The notes below the pieces were generated by a model. It was not told where the DNA came from, ran no database searches, and was given only the letters and a program-made list of their open reading frames with translations. From contig NZ_WBOF01000001.1 in the NCBI RefSeq assembly GCF_009569385.1, forward strand, positions 5,061,501 to 5,125,500: DNA of 64,000 nt, written 5' to 3'. Numbering within the stretch: position 1 is the stretch's first letter; every line of letters begins with the position of its first letter. Below, one piece after another: positions 25,437 to 34,397 of this stretch. This DNA comes from Streptomyces kaniharaensis (GTDB lineage Bacteria; Actinomycetota; Actinomycetes; Streptomycetales; Streptomycetaceae). The position numbers were made by a program, and so were the translations under genes.

Positions 25437-27263
25437 ATGACTTCTGAAGGGTGGGGGACCCCTCCGGTCGAGCCGATCAGCCAGCACTACATCGTCTGCG
25501 GCGGAAACGCGCTGGCCCACCGGTTGATCCTGGAACTCGTCGAACACTACGAAGTGCCCGTCGTCGTCCTGGTGGCGGACCGCAGCCGAGACCACGCGCC
25601 CCACATAGAGCAGCTGGCCGGCGTCGCCGCCGTGGTCGAATACAGCAGCATCACCGACGAGGCGCTGCGCGCGGTGTCCATCGGGACCGCGCGCGGCCTC
25701 GCCCTCGTCGAGGGCAGCGACCAGGAGAACATCCACGCGGCGCTCAGCGCCCAGGGACACAACCCGAACATCCGGATCGTGCTCCGGATGTTCAACCAGC
25801 GTCTCGGCGAGAACATCGAACGCCTCCTCAGGAACGGCGCCGCGCTCTCCGGCTCCGCCACCGCCGCTCCCGCGTTCGCCGCCGCCGCACTCGGGCGGCC
25901 CAACTCGGTCGAGGTCGGCGGGCGCTTCCTGCACATCGCCTTCGACGACGCCATCGCCGCGGACCGGCTCTGCATCGTCGCCGACCACATCGACCGCCAG
26001 GACCTCAGCAAGATCCGCCTGATGCCCGAACAGGAGGGCGGCTCCGCGGAGTTCGTCCGGCTCGCCACCGAGATCGGGGGCGACGGACCGGTCCGCGTCG
26101 ATGGAGCCGCCGTCGGCGCGGACCGGAACGCGGACAGGGCCCTGGAGACCGTCGCGGAGACGGGCGGGGTGGCCGCCCTGCAGGCACTGCCCACGGAACC
26201 CCGCGAACCGATCGGCTGGGGGCGGCGGCTGCGCTGGCGGGTGCTCGACACGGCGCGCTTCTTCACCAGCGCACGGCTGCGACTGATGCTGCTCACGGCG
26301 TTCGCCGCCGTGCTGATGTCCTTCGGTGTGCTCTGGTACCTCAACCGGGACTTCGGCTGGACCCTCTACATCTCACTGCTCGACCTCGCCGGCGCGGCCC
26401 AGCCCGACCAGCCCGCCGACATCGCCGCCGGGACCGGGACGGGCGGTGCGTGGCAGCGGGCCGCGCAGGTGGTCATCACCATCTGTGGCATCACCTTCGC
26501 TCCGGTCGCCACCGCCATCGTCGTCGAGGTGCTCGCCTCCGGGCGGCGCGGCCAGCCGCGCAACCCGAGCGCGGGCACCCGGGACCACGTGATCGTCGTC
26601 GGGCTCGGCAACGTCGGCACCCGGGTCGCCGCCCAACTGCACGAGCTGGGTGTGCCGGTGGTCTGCATGGAGCGCGACCCGCAGGCGCGCGGCATCGCCG
26701 CCGTCCGGGCGCTCGGCATACCGCTCGTCCTCGGCGACGGCCCGTTCGAGGAGCAGCTGCGCCGGGCCCGGCTGAAGCACAGCCGGGCCCTGGTCGCGGT
26801 CAGCGGCGATGACGCCACCAACCTGGAGGCGGCGCTGGAGGCACGCCACGGCAACCCCGAAGTGCGCGTGGTGGTGCGGCTGTTCGACGACAACTTCGCC
26901 GGCCACGTCTACGCCACGCTGGACAACGCAGCGTCGCGGTCCGTCTCCTACCTGGCGGCGCCCGCCTTCGCCGCCGCCCTGATGGGGCGCGAGGTGAGGG
27001 GGACCCTCTCGGTGTTCCGGCACGTGCTGCTGATCGCGGAGCTGACCGTGGAGGACGGCAGTGGGCTGATCGGCAGGAACCGGCATGACCTGGAGGACCC
27101 GGGCGGCGTCCGGGTGATCGCCGTCCGGCTCGCCCGCAGCCCGCACCTCCAGTGGAACTTCGCAGACCGCACCCGCAGGCTCGGCCCCGGTGACCGGATC
27201 GTGGTTGCCGCCACCCGCAGTGGGCTCGCCCGGCTCAACACCGTGCTGGTGGAGGAGGGCTGA
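25437..27263 (+). CDS. Double-RCK membrane protein (CASTOR/POLLUX-like TrkA-N protein)
   Basis: The 608-residue protein has an N-terminal Rossmann RCK/TrkA-N domain (HYIVCGGNALAHRLILELV), two membrane helices near residues 305-325 and 365-390 (LMLLTAFAAVLMSFGVLWYL, VITICGITFAPVATAIVVEV), then a second TrkA-N domain with the NAD-binding motif VIVVGLGNVGTRVAAQL followed by TrkA-C-like sequence. No K+ selectivity filter TVGYG is present. The arrangement resembles CASTOR/POLLUX ion channels and Streptomyces TrkA-like proteins; ion-flux control is likely. Start ATG 25437 gives MTSEGWGTPP. Confidence 0.85.
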   Translation: MTSEGWGTPPVEPISQHYIVCGGNALAHRLILELVEHYEVPVVVLVADRSRDHAPHIEQLAGVAAVVEYSSITDEALRAVSIGTARGLALVEGSDQENIHAALSAQGHNPNIRIVLRMFNQRLGENIERLLRNGAALSGSATAAPAFAAAALGRPNSVEVGGRFLHIAFDDAIAADRLCIVADHIDRQDLSKIRLMPEQEGGSAEFVRLATEIGGDGPVRVDGAAVGADRNADRALETVAETGGVAALQALPTEPREPIGWGRRLRWRVLDTARFFTSARLRLMLLTAFAAVLMSFGVLWYLNRDFGWTLYISLLDLAGAAQPDQPADIAAGTGTGGAWQRAAQVVITICGITFAPVATAIVVEVLASGRRGQPRNPSAGTRDHVIVVGLGNVGTRVAAQLHELGVPVVCMERDPQARGIAAVRALGIPLVLGDGPFEEQLRRARLKHSRALVAVSGDDATNLEAALEARHGNPEVRVVVRLFDDNFAGHVYATLDNAASRSVSYLAAPAFAAALMGREVRGTLSVFRHVLLIAELTVEDGSGLIGRNRHDLEDPGGVRVIAVRLARSPHLQWNFADRTRRLGPGDRIVVAATRSGLARLNTVLVEEG

Positions 27264-27287
27264 TGGGGCTGGCGGCTGACCGGGACG

Positions 27288-27345
27288 GCTGACAGCCGAC
27301 AGATTTCAGCGAACAGATAACAGATGATGAAATCTGTCAGCTGTC
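27288..27345. repeat. Palindromic heptad repeat, copy 2
   Basis: GACAGATTTCA (27298-27308) pairs with TGAAATCTGTC (27328-27338), with CTGACAG/CTGTCAT extensions and a loop that carries ACAGATAACAGATG, the same heptad motif. The tail CTGTCATCCGTTCGCCGT matches copies 3 and 6. It lies between convergent genes ending at 27263 and 27417. Confidence 0.85.
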
Positions 27346-27416
27346 ATCCGTTCGCCGTCTCCTGCTGGCTGTTCGCCGCGTCCCGTCGTCCGCTGCCCCG
27401 TCTCCCGGTGCTCTCG

Positions 27417-28202
27417 TCAGCGGTTGATGAAGGACGGCGGGCGCTTCTCCGCGAACGCCGCCATGCCCTCCTTCTGGTCCGCCGTCGCGAACGCCGCGTG
27501 GAAGAGCCGGCGCTCGAAGCGGACGCCCTCGGCGAGGGTGGTCTCGAAGGCCCGGTTGACGCTCTCCTTCATCATGATCGCCGCCGGCGTGGACATCGCC
27601 GCGACGGTCTCGGCGGTGGCCAGCGCCTCCGCCAGCAGCTGGTCGGCCGGAACGATCCGGGAGACCAGGCCGGCCCGCTCGGCCTCCTCTGCGCCCATCA
27701 TCCGGCCGGTCAGGCACAGCTCCATCGCCTTCGCCTTGCCGATCGCCCGGGTCAGCCGCTGTGAGCCGCCGATGCCCGGGATGACGCCGAGCTTGATCTC
27801 CGGCTGGCCGAACTTCGCGGTGTCCGCCGCCAGCAGGATGTCGCACAGCATCGCCAGCTCGCACCCACCGCCGAGCGCGAAGCCGGCCACCGCCGCAACG
27901 ACGGGCTTGCGCAGCTCGCCGAGCCGGTCCCACGGGCCCAGCCAGTCGTCCAGGTAGACGTCGGGGAACTGGTTGCCCTGCATCTCCTTGATGTCGGCAC
28001 CGGCCGCGAAGGCCTTCTCCGACCCGGTGATCATCAGGCAGCCGATCTCCGGATCCCGGTCGAAGGCGGTCGCCGCGGCGACGACCTCGTTCATCACCTG
28101 GGTGTTCAGCGCGTTGAGCGCCTTGGGCCGGTTGAGCGTGATCAGCCCGACCCGGCCCTTGCGCTCGACCAGGATCGTCTCGTAGGTCTCGGTCTCGGTC
28201 AT
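27417..28202 (-). CDS. Enoyl-CoA hydratase
   Basis: This 261-residue crotonase has LNRPKALNALNTQVMNEV, the oxyanion-hole segment AFAAGADIKEM, and both hydratase glutamates in GFALGGGCELAMLCD and FGQPEIKLGVIPGIGG, so true hydration of trans-2-enoyl-CoA is expected (EchA/PaaF type). ATG 28202 has GGGAG at good spacing. It lies downstream of a second crotonase on the same strand, 204 bp apart, suggesting a shared role in acyl-CoA breakdown (fatty acid or branched-chain). Confidence 0.93.
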   Translation of the reverse strand: MTETETYETILVERKGRVGLITLNRPKALNALNTQVMNEVVAAATAFDRDPEIGCLMITGSEKAFAAGADIKEMQGNQFPDVYLDDWLGPWDRLGELRKPVVAAVAGFALGGGCELAMLCDILLAADTAKFGQPEIKLGVIPGIGGSQRLTRAIGKAKAMELCLTGRMMGAEEAERAGLVSRIVPADQLLAEALATAETVAAMSTPAAIMMKESVNRAFETTLAEGVRFERRLFHAAFATADQKEGMAAFAEKRPPSFINR

Positions 28203-28406
28203 CGCCGTTGACTCCCATTCCGCTGCTCGGCGCCGCACGGGCGCGCTCTGACCACCCAACGATCTACGACGCGCCCCGCCTCGCGCCAGTCTTGGCATGC
28301 GAGACGGTCGTCACGAGTCGGCGTGGGTCGGAACCGAACCCGGATGGTTCCTGCGGGCTCCAGGCGGAGCCGGTCGGACGGGCTCGCCGGTCAGCCCGCG
28401 CAGGGG

Positions 28407-29444
28407 TCAGGCCAGGCCGAGCTCGTCGCCCTCGCGAGGGGCCAGGAAACGAGCCACCTCCGCGTCCGTCACCTCGGCGAGCGTGGCGGGGGACCAGCGC
28501 GGGCTGCGGTCCTTGTCGATCACCTGGGCGCGGATGCCCTCGACCAGGTCGTGGCCGTCCAGGGCCGCACATGAGATCCGGTACTCCTGGTCGAGCGCCG
28601 CCTCCAGCGACGGGAGCGACCGTGCCCGGCGCAGCGCGGCGAGGGTGACCTTGACGGCCGTCGGCGAGTTGCCGAGGACTAGTTCGGCGGCCTCCTTCGC
28701 CTCCGGCATACCGGAGTTGAGCAGCCGCTCGACGATCTTTTCGGCGGTGTCGGCGGCGTAGCAGGCGTCGATCCACTCGCGCGCGGCCGCGAGGGCGGCG
28801 GGCGGTGCGGGCTCGGCATGAGCAGCGACGGTCGAGGCCACGTCCGAAGCTTCGGTCAGCGCGTCGAGCAACGCCGGGATCCTCGCCGAGGGGACGAAGT
28901 GGTCCGCGAAGCCGCACAGCAGGGCGTCACCGGGGCCCATCGAGCCGGAGGTGAGGCCGAGGTGGGTGCCCAACTCGCCCGGGGCGCGGGCGAGCAGGAG
29001 ACTGCCGCCGACGTCCGGCACCAGGCCGATCCGGGTCTCGGGCATGGCGACGACGGAACGCTCGGTGACGATCCGCACCGCACCGTGGGCGGACAGGCCG
29101 ACGCCGCCACCCATCGTGATGCCGTCCATCACCGCCACGTACGGCTTCGGGTAGCGGGCGATCAGCGCGTTCAGCCGGTACTCGTCGCGGAAGAACGCCC
29201 GCGCCCGGGCGCCGCCCGCCTTGGCGTCGTCGTGCATCGCCCGGATGTCCGCCCCGGCGCAGAGCCCGCGTTCACCGGCCCCGGTCAGGACCACCACGCG
29301 TACGGCGCCGTCCGCGGTCCACTCGTCCAGTGCTGCGCGGACGGCCGTGATCATGCCGTGGGTGAGGGAGTTGAGCGCCCTCGGCCGGTTCAGCACGATC
29401 CGCCCGACTCCGCCGTCCCGGTAAACCTGCACCTCGTCGCTCAT
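28407..29444 (-). CDS. 3-hydroxyisobutyryl-CoA hydrolase-type crotonase
   Basis: The 345-residue protein is longer than a hydratase and matches the HIBCH class: LNRPRALNSLTHGMITAV, GLCAGADIRAMHDDAK, YPKPYVAVMDGITMGGGVGLSAHG, PETRIGLVPDVGGSLLLAR and the extended C-terminal helical region ending in SPRWSPATLAEVTDAEV. HIBCH releases 3-hydroxyisobutyrate in valine catabolism; the F(R)GD-free SPxRWSP motif is family-typical. ATG 29444 has GGGAACGGG upstream. A palindromic repeat and the end of the tyrosine operon lie upstream on the same strand. Confidence 0.9.
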   Translation of the reverse strand: MSDEVQVYRDGGVGRIVLNRPRALNSLTHGMITAVRAALDEWTADGAVRVVVLTGAGERGLCAGADIRAMHDDAKAGGARARAFFRDEYRLNALIARYPKPYVAVMDGITMGGGVGLSAHGAVRIVTERSVVAMPETRIGLVPDVGGSLLLARAPGELGTHLGLTSGSMGPGDALLCGFADHFVPSARIPALLDALTEASDVASTVAAHAEPAPPAALAAAREWIDACYAADTAEKIVERLLNSGMPEAKEAAELVLGNSPTAVKVTLAALRRARSLPSLEAALDQEYRISCAALDGHDLVEGIRAQVIDKDRSPRWSPATLAEVTDAEVARFLAPREGDELGLA

Positions 29445-29508
29445 CGAGCCCGTTCCCGTCCCTCGGTGTCGAAGATCCCTGTCCCTGCCGCCCACCGTAC
29501 TGGGACAA

Positions 29509-29554
29509 ACAGATAACAGCTGACAGAAGATGAAATCTGTCAGCTGTTATCTGT
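29509..29554. repeat. Palindromic heptad repeat, copy 3
   Basis: ACAGATAACAGCTGACAG (29509-29526) pairs perfectly with CTGTCAGCTGTTATCTGT (29537-29554) around a ten-base loop; a further ATCTGTC heptad and the CTGTCATCCGTTCG tail follow to 29578. It lies 33 bp 3' of the fahA stop and can act as the terminator of the tyrosine operon. Confidence 0.9.
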
Positions 29555-29587
29555 CATCTGTCGGCTGTCATCCGTTCGTCGCTACTA

Positions 29588-30808
29588 CTACGGCTCGACC
29601 CGCCCCGTGACCTCGCCGAAGCCGACGACCGTCCCGTCCGGGCCCGGCGCGGTGGCCGTGATGATCACCTCGTCGCCGCCCTCCAGGAACGTCCGGGTCG
29701 TGCCGTCCGGGAGCTTCAGCGGCTCCTCGCCGTTCCACGTCAGCTCGATCAGCGCACCCCGGGTGTCCGGCTCGGGCCCGCTGACGGTGCCCGACGCGAA
29801 CAGGTCGCCGGTCCGCAGCGAGGCGCCGTTGACGGTCATGTGGGTGAGCTGCTGCTGCGCCGTCCAGTACATCGACGCGAACGGCGGCCGGGAGACCAGG
29901 TGCCCGTTCAGCCGGACCTCCATCGCCAGGTCCAGGCCCCACGGCTCGCCACCGCGGTCGTCCAGGTAGGCCAGCGGCTCGACGTCGCGCTCCGGCGGGC
30001 TGACGCGGGCGTGCTGGAGGGCGTCCAGCGGGACGATCCACGGCGAGACCGAGGTCGCGAAGGACTTGCCGAGGAACGGGCCGAGCGGCACGTACTCCCA
30101 GGCCTGGATGTCGCGCGCGGACCAGTCGTTGACCAGGCAGACGCCGAACACGTGCTCGCGGAAGCCGTCCAGGACGACCGGCCGGCCGAGCCGGGACGGC
30201 GTGCCGACGACGAAGCCGACCTCGGCCTCGATGTCCAGCCGGCGGGTCGGGCCGAACGACGGCACCGCGTCGGCCGGCGCCTTGCGCTGCCCGTGCGGGC
30301 GCACCACCGGCGTGCCGGAGACGACCACTGTGCCGGCCCGGCCGTGGTAACCGATCGGCAGGTGCTTCCAGTTGGGGGTGAGCGGGTCCGAGCCCGGGCG
30401 GAAGATCCGGCCCAGGTTGGTGGCGTGGTGCTCGCTCGCGTAGAAGTCGACGTAGTCGGCGACCTCGAACGGCAGGTGCAGCTCGACCTCGCCCACCGGC
30501 AGCAGCGCCGGCGACAGCGCCTCGCGGTACGCCTCGTCGGTCAGCCACAGCGTGAGGTCGGCCCGCACCTGCGTCCAGACCGAACGTCCCGCCGCCATCA
30601 GGGGGTTGAGCGAGTCCGCGTCCAGCAGCACGGAGGGCGCCCCGGCTGCGCGGGCGGCGGCCCCGGCGTCCAGGACGAAGTCCCCGATGCGCACGCCGAT
30701 CCGGCGCCGGCCGGGCTGGTCGTCGGCGGTGAAGACGCCGTACGGCAGGTTGTGCACGCCGAACGGCGAGTCCTGGGCGCTGGCGAGCCAGCTGCGGGGG
30801 GTGCTCAA
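29588..30808 (-). CDS. fahA: Fumarylacetoacetase
   Basis: The 406-residue enzyme matches full-length FAH: N-terminal SPFGVHNLPYGVF, then DFYASEHHATNLGRIFRPG, the metal-site segment LDIEAEVGFVVG, VCLVNDWSARDIQAWEYVPL, GPFLGKSFATSVSPWIVPL and GSLRTGDLFASGTVSGP-like sequence. It splits fumarylacetoacetate into fumarate and acetoacetate, the last step of tyrosine degradation. TTG 30808 overlaps the stop of the preceding gene (TTGA) and has GGAGGA nine bases upstream, so it is translationally coupled. It closes the hmgA - unknown - fahA set. Confidence 0.95.
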   Translation of the reverse strand: MSTPRSWLASAQDSPFGVHNLPYGVFTADDQPGRRRIGVRIGDFVLDAGAAARAAGAPSVLLDADSLNPLMAAGRSVWTQVRADLTLWLTDEAYREALSPALLPVGEVELHLPFEVADYVDFYASEHHATNLGRIFRPGSDPLTPNWKHLPIGYHGRAGTVVVSGTPVVRPHGQRKAPADAVPSFGPTRRLDIEAEVGFVVGTPSRLGRPVVLDGFREHVFGVCLVNDWSARDIQAWEYVPLGPFLGKSFATSVSPWIVPLDALQHARVSPPERDVEPLAYLDDRGGEPWGLDLAMEVRLNGHLVSRPPFASMYWTAQQQLTHMTVNGASLRTGDLFASGTVSGPEPDTRGALIELTWNGEEPLKLPDGTTRTFLEGGDEVIITATAPGPDGTVVGFGEVTGRVEP

Positions 30809-31662
30809 CGGTCCTCCTGGGGCAGTGGACTGGGCGACAGCAGGCCGAGCGCGGCCAGGTCGTCCAGGGGTTCGGCGATGCTGCAGGTGCCGAACGCGGT
30901 GAACGAGTTGCGGATCACCGTAACCTGACGCTCGCTCAGCGCGAGGACGGCCTTGGCCAGCACCTGGCCGTCGCGCTCCGCCAGCACCTCGGCGGCAGCA
31001 GTCCGGTCCGTCTCCTGCGCGGCCAGCAGCACGTTGAGGAAGCCGTGGTGCTCGAAGCCGGTGACCGGATCGGTGTGCCGGACGGCGTGGTGCAGCCCGG
31101 CGGTGCACTTGTACGGCAGGCCGCGCTGCGCGCAGCCGGTGAGGAAGGCGGCCAGCTCGTCCTCGCCTGGGAACGCCTCCGCGACGACCCCGCCGGTGCG
31201 GAACTTCGCCCGGTAGGGGCTGTCGACCAGCACGTCCAGCGTGTCGTCCAGGCCGTCGCCGCGCAGGAGTTCGCGCGGCAGTTCGATGGCGGCGGGCACG
31301 TCCGGTGGCAGCAGCCGGTCCAGTTCGGCGACGGCCTCGCGGGCGTCCCGGGTGGCCAGTTCGACGCCGGCCACCTCGAACGGTGCGGCGGCGGCGAGCG
31401 CCGGGCCGAGTTCGGCACTGCCCCCGGGCAGCACGAGCCCGACCCTGAGCGGCTCGGTGCCCGCCACCGCCGCGGCCAACTCGCCCAGCCTGCCCGCTCC
31501 GCAGAGGAACGGGCCGACCGCGTCGGCGTACCAGGCCGCCCGGTGGGCGCGGTGCGCGGGCACCGCCTCGACGACCGGCAGGTTCCCCGGCGGGAACACC
31601 GCCGCGTCGTCGAAGAGTCCGCGGAACAGCTCGGGGATCAACGGCTCGGAGGCGGCGCTCAT
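30805..31662 (-). CDS. Unknown protein coupled between hmgA and fahA
   Basis: This 285-residue protein starts at ATG 31662 overlapping the hmgA stop (ATGA), and its TGA overlaps the fahA TTG start, so all three are probably made together. Sequence features: LFDDAAVFPPGNLPVVEAV near the N terminus, a repeated alpha/beta pattern consistent with a barrel, AKFRTGGVVAEAFP and LPYKCTAGLHHAVRHTDP with conserved Lys, Cys and His, and a C-terminal RNSFTAFGTCSIAEPL. I do not recognise a characterised family. The pathway step between HmgA and FahA is maleylacetoacetate isomerisation, and no GST-type isomerase is seen in the window; a glutathione-independent isomerase is a reasonable but unproved hypothesis. 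Confidence 0.88.
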   Translation of the reverse strand: MSAASEPLIPELFRGLFDDAAVFPPGNLPVVEAVPAHRAHRAAWYADAVGPFLCGAGRLGELAAAVAGTEPLRVGLVLPGGSAELGPALAAAAPFEVAGVELATRDAREAVAELDRLLPPDVPAAIELPRELLRGDGLDDTLDVLVDSPYRAKFRTGGVVAEAFPGEDELAAFLTGCAQRGLPYKCTAGLHHAVRHTDPVTGFEHHGFLNVLLAAQETDRTAAAEVLAERDGQVLAKAVLALSERQVTVIRNSFTAFGTCSIAEPLDDLAALGLLSPSPLPQEDR

Positions 31663-32861
31663 CGCCCGGGCCCCCGGCCCGCCCAGGTCCACGCGTAGTT
31701 GCCGTCCTCGCTGGCCCGGCCGCCCTCGCCCAGCTCCATCGGGCGGAACGTGTCCACCATGACGGCGAGTTCGTCGAAGAAGTCCACGCCGATGCTGCGC
31801 TCGTACGCGCCCGGCTGCGGGCCGTGGGTGTGCCCGCCGGGGTGGAGCGAGATCGAGCCCTGGCCGATGCCCGAGCCCTTGCGGGCCGCGTAGTCGCCGC
31901 CGCAGTAGAACATGATCTCGTCGCTGTCCACGTTGGCGTGGTAGTACGGCACCGGGATCGACAGTGGGTGGTAATCCACCTTGCGGGGAACGAAGTTGCA
32001 GATCACGAACCCGTTGCCCTCGAACACCTGGTGGGCCGGCGGCGGCTGGTGGATCCGCCCGGTGATCGGCTCGTAGTCCCGGATGTTGAAGACGTACGGG
32101 TACAGGCAGCCGTCCCAGCCCACCACGTCGAACGGGTGGTGCGGCACGGTGTAGCGGGTGCCCGAAACGCCGTTCGGGCCACGGTGCTTGACGAGCACGT
32201 CGACGTCCCCGGGGGCGTCGACCACGAGCGGGCCGACCGGGCCGCGGAAGTCCCGCTCGCAGTACGGCGCGTGCTCCAGCAGCTGCCCGTACTTGGAGAG
32301 GAACCGCTTGACCGGAGTGATGTGGCTGTTCGCCTCGATGCAGTAGGCGCGCAGCGGCTCGTCCCCGGACGGCACCCAGCGGTGGGTGGTGGCTCGCGGG
32401 ATGATCACGTAGTCGCCCTGGCCGACCTCCAGGGAGCCGAAGACCGTCTCCACCGTGCCGGAGCCGGACTCCACGTACACGCACTCGTCGCCGAGTCCGT
32501 TGCGGTACAGCTCACTCGGGGCCCCGGCGGCGACGTACGAGATCCGCACGTCGCCGTTGCCGAGGACGAGGCGGCGGCTGCTCACGACATCCGCGGACTT
32601 CCACTCCTGGTCCGCGAACAGGTCGTGGAGCTTGAGGTGGCGGGGGAGCAGGGGATGGTTGGGCACCGTGGACTGGTCCGGCAGCTCCCACGGCACCGCG
32701 TTCACCACCGCCGACGGGATGCCCCGGTGGTAGAGCAGCGAGGAGTCCGAGGAGAACCCCTCCTCGCCCATCAACTCCTCGTAGTACAGCCCGCCTTCGG
32801 GTGTGCGGTGCTGCGTGTGCCGCTTGGGCGGGATGCTGCCCAGCTGCCGGTAGTACGCCAT
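31659..32861 (-). CDS. hmgA: Homogentisate 1,2-dioxygenase
   Basis: The 400-residue enzyme matches HmgA: YRQLGSIPPKRHTQHR, the cupin body (VYVESGSGTVETVFGSLEV, YVIIPRATTHRWVP), and the C-terminal Fe(II) site region with HANVDSDEIMFYCGG and SLHPGGHTHGPQPGAYE. It opens the ring of homogentisate to maleylacetoacetate. Start ATG 32861 has AGGAGGAG upstream. It follows hppD by 75 bp on the same strand and overlaps the next gene, forming the tyrosine/homogentisate operon. Confidence 0.96.
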   Translation of the reverse strand: MAYYRQLGSIPPKRHTQHRTPEGGLYYEELMGEEGFSSDSSLLYHRGIPSAVVNAVPWELPDQSTVPNHPLLPRHLKLHDLFADQEWKSADVVSSRRLVLGNGDVRISYVAAGAPSELYRNGLGDECVYVESGSGTVETVFGSLEVGQGDYVIIPRATTHRWVPSGDEPLRAYCIEANSHITPVKRFLSKYGQLLEHAPYCERDFRGPVGPLVVDAPGDVDVLVKHRGPNGVSGTRYTVPHHPFDVVGWDGCLYPYVFNIRDYEPITGRIHQPPPAHQVFEGNGFVICNFVPRKVDYHPLSIPVPYYHANVDSDEIMFYCGGDYAARKGSGIGQGSISLHPGGHTHGPQPGAYERSIGVDFFDELAVMVDTFRPMELGEGGRASEDGNYAWTWAGRGPGR

Positions 32862-32936
32862 TTCCCTGCTCCTCCTGGACCGTGCTCAGCCGACCGCGCT
32901 CAGAGTACGTCGACCGTGCTCAGAGTTCCCCGACGC

Positions 32937-34151
32937 TCACAGGTTGCCGCGGGCGTCCTGCTCGCGCTCGATCGCCTCGAACAGCGCCTTGAAGTTGCCC
33001 TTGCCGAATCCCAGCGAACCGTGGCGCTCGATGAACTCGTAGAAGACGGTCGGGCGGTCGCCGATCGGCTTGGTGAAGATCTGCAGCAGGTAGCCGTCCT
33101 CGTCGCGGTCGACCAGGATGCCGCGCTTCTTCAGGTCGTCGATCTCCACCCGCACCTTGCCGATCCGGGCGCGCAGCTCCGGGTCGTCGTAGTACGAGTC
33201 CGGGGTGTTGAGGAACTCCACGCCGCGCGAACGCAGCACGTCCACCGTGGTGAGGATGTCGTTGGTGGCGAGCGCCATGTGCTGGCAGCCCGGGCCGGTG
33301 TAGAACTCCAGGTACTCGTCGATCTGGGACTTCTTCTTGGCGATGGCCGGCTCGTTGAGCGGGAACTTCACCCGGTGGTTGCCGCTCGCGACGACCTTGG
33401 ACATCAGCGCCGAGTAGTCGGTGGCGATGTCGTCGCCGACGAACTCGGCCATGTTCACGAAGCCCATGACCCGGTTGTAGAACGAGACCCACTCGTCCAT
33501 CTTGCCCAGCTCGACGTTGCCGACCGCGTGGTCGAGCGCCTGGAAAAGGCGCTTGGGAGAGCCCTCCGGGTGCTTGACCTTGCTCTCGGCGGCGACGTAG
33601 CCCGGCAGATACGGGCCGTGGTAGCGGGAGCGGTCGATCAGGGTGTGCCGGGTCTCGCCGTAGGTGGCGATCGCGGCGCGGCGCACGGTGCCGTTCTCGT
33701 CCGAGACGTCGTTCGGCTCCTCCAGGACGGTGGCGCCGGTCGCGCGGGCGTGCTCGATGCACTTGTCGACGTCCGGCACCTCGAGTGCCAGGTCGACGAC
33801 GCCGTCGCCGTGGCGGCGGTGGTGGTCCAGCAGCGGGCTGTCCGGCAGGACGCCGCCCTTGATCACGAAGCGGCAGGAGCCGGAGCGGAGCACGAAGGCC
33901 TTGCGGTCGCGGCGGCCGGTCTCCGGACCGGAGTAGGCGACCAGCTCCATGCCGAAGACGGCCTGGTAGAACTGCGCCGTCTGGGTGGCGTTGCCGACCA
34001 CGAACACGACCGCGTCCTGTGCGGTCACGGGGAAGGGGTCGGTGGCCGGGTCGTGCTCGACGAGGCCGACGAGGCGGCGCAGCTGGTCGGCGTCGAGACC
34101 GGCCTCGCGCTCCTCGGGGGTCAGCTCAAGGGCGTGGGACTGCGGGGTCAT
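32937..34151 (-). CDS. hppD: 4-hydroxyphenylpyruvate dioxygenase
   Basis: The 404-residue enzyme has two vicinal-oxygen-chelate domains; the catalytic C-terminal one shows iron ligands in LDHAVGNVELG, GPGCQHMALAT and VFYEFIERHG, with IGDRPTVF just before the last. It converts 4-hydroxyphenylpyruvate to homogentisate. ATG 34151 has GGAGGA seven bases upstream; the longer frame to 34286 would run into the promoter. It is first in the tyrosine operon, 75 bp before hmgA. An inverted repeat at 34281-34316 upstream is a candidate operator. Confidence 0.96.
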   Translation of the reverse strand: MTPQSHALELTPEEREAGLDADQLRRLVGLVEHDPATDPFPVTAQDAVVFVVGNATQTAQFYQAVFGMELVAYSGPETGRRDRKAFVLRSGSCRFVIKGGVLPDSPLLDHHRRHGDGVVDLALEVPDVDKCIEHARATGATVLEEPNDVSDENGTVRRAAIATYGETRHTLIDRSRYHGPYLPGYVAAESKVKHPEGSPKRLFQALDHAVGNVELGKMDEWVSFYNRVMGFVNMAEFVGDDIATDYSALMSKVVASGNHRVKFPLNEPAIAKKKSQIDEYLEFYTGPGCQHMALATNDILTTVDVLRSRGVEFLNTPDSYYDDPELRARIGKVRVEIDDLKKRGILVDRDEDGYLLQIFTKPIGDRPTVFYEFIERHGSLGFGKGNFKALFEAIEREQDARGNL

Positions 34152-34280
34152 CGGTCGTTCCTCCACTTTGGGCCTCGGCTCTGAGGCATCCGCTTGAGGC
34201 GGCCGCGCTGCTTGATCGGTGGGCGGTGCGGCTGAGCGGAGAGCTTGCTCCTGTCCGGATGGTTGGGCAACAGGTCGGGA

Positions 34281-34316
34281 TTTCACTGTTCAATGTGTAC
34301 AAGCTGAACAGCGAAA
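34281..34316. promoter_or_regulatory. Inverted repeat in the hppD promoter region
   Basis: TTTCACTGTTCA (34281-34292) and TGAACAGCGAAA (34305-34316) are complementary except for one base, around the 12-base centre ATGTGTACAAGC, about 130 bp upstream of hppD in an AT-rich patch. Symmetry and position suggest an operator for a regulator of tyrosine catabolism. Confidence 0.5.
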
Positions 34317-34397
34317 CCTGCGCTCCGCTGCGCAAAATGTGCTGCTTATCGGAGTTGATTCACGAAGTGTGCGTAACAGGTGCGGACGGGCCGTTCC

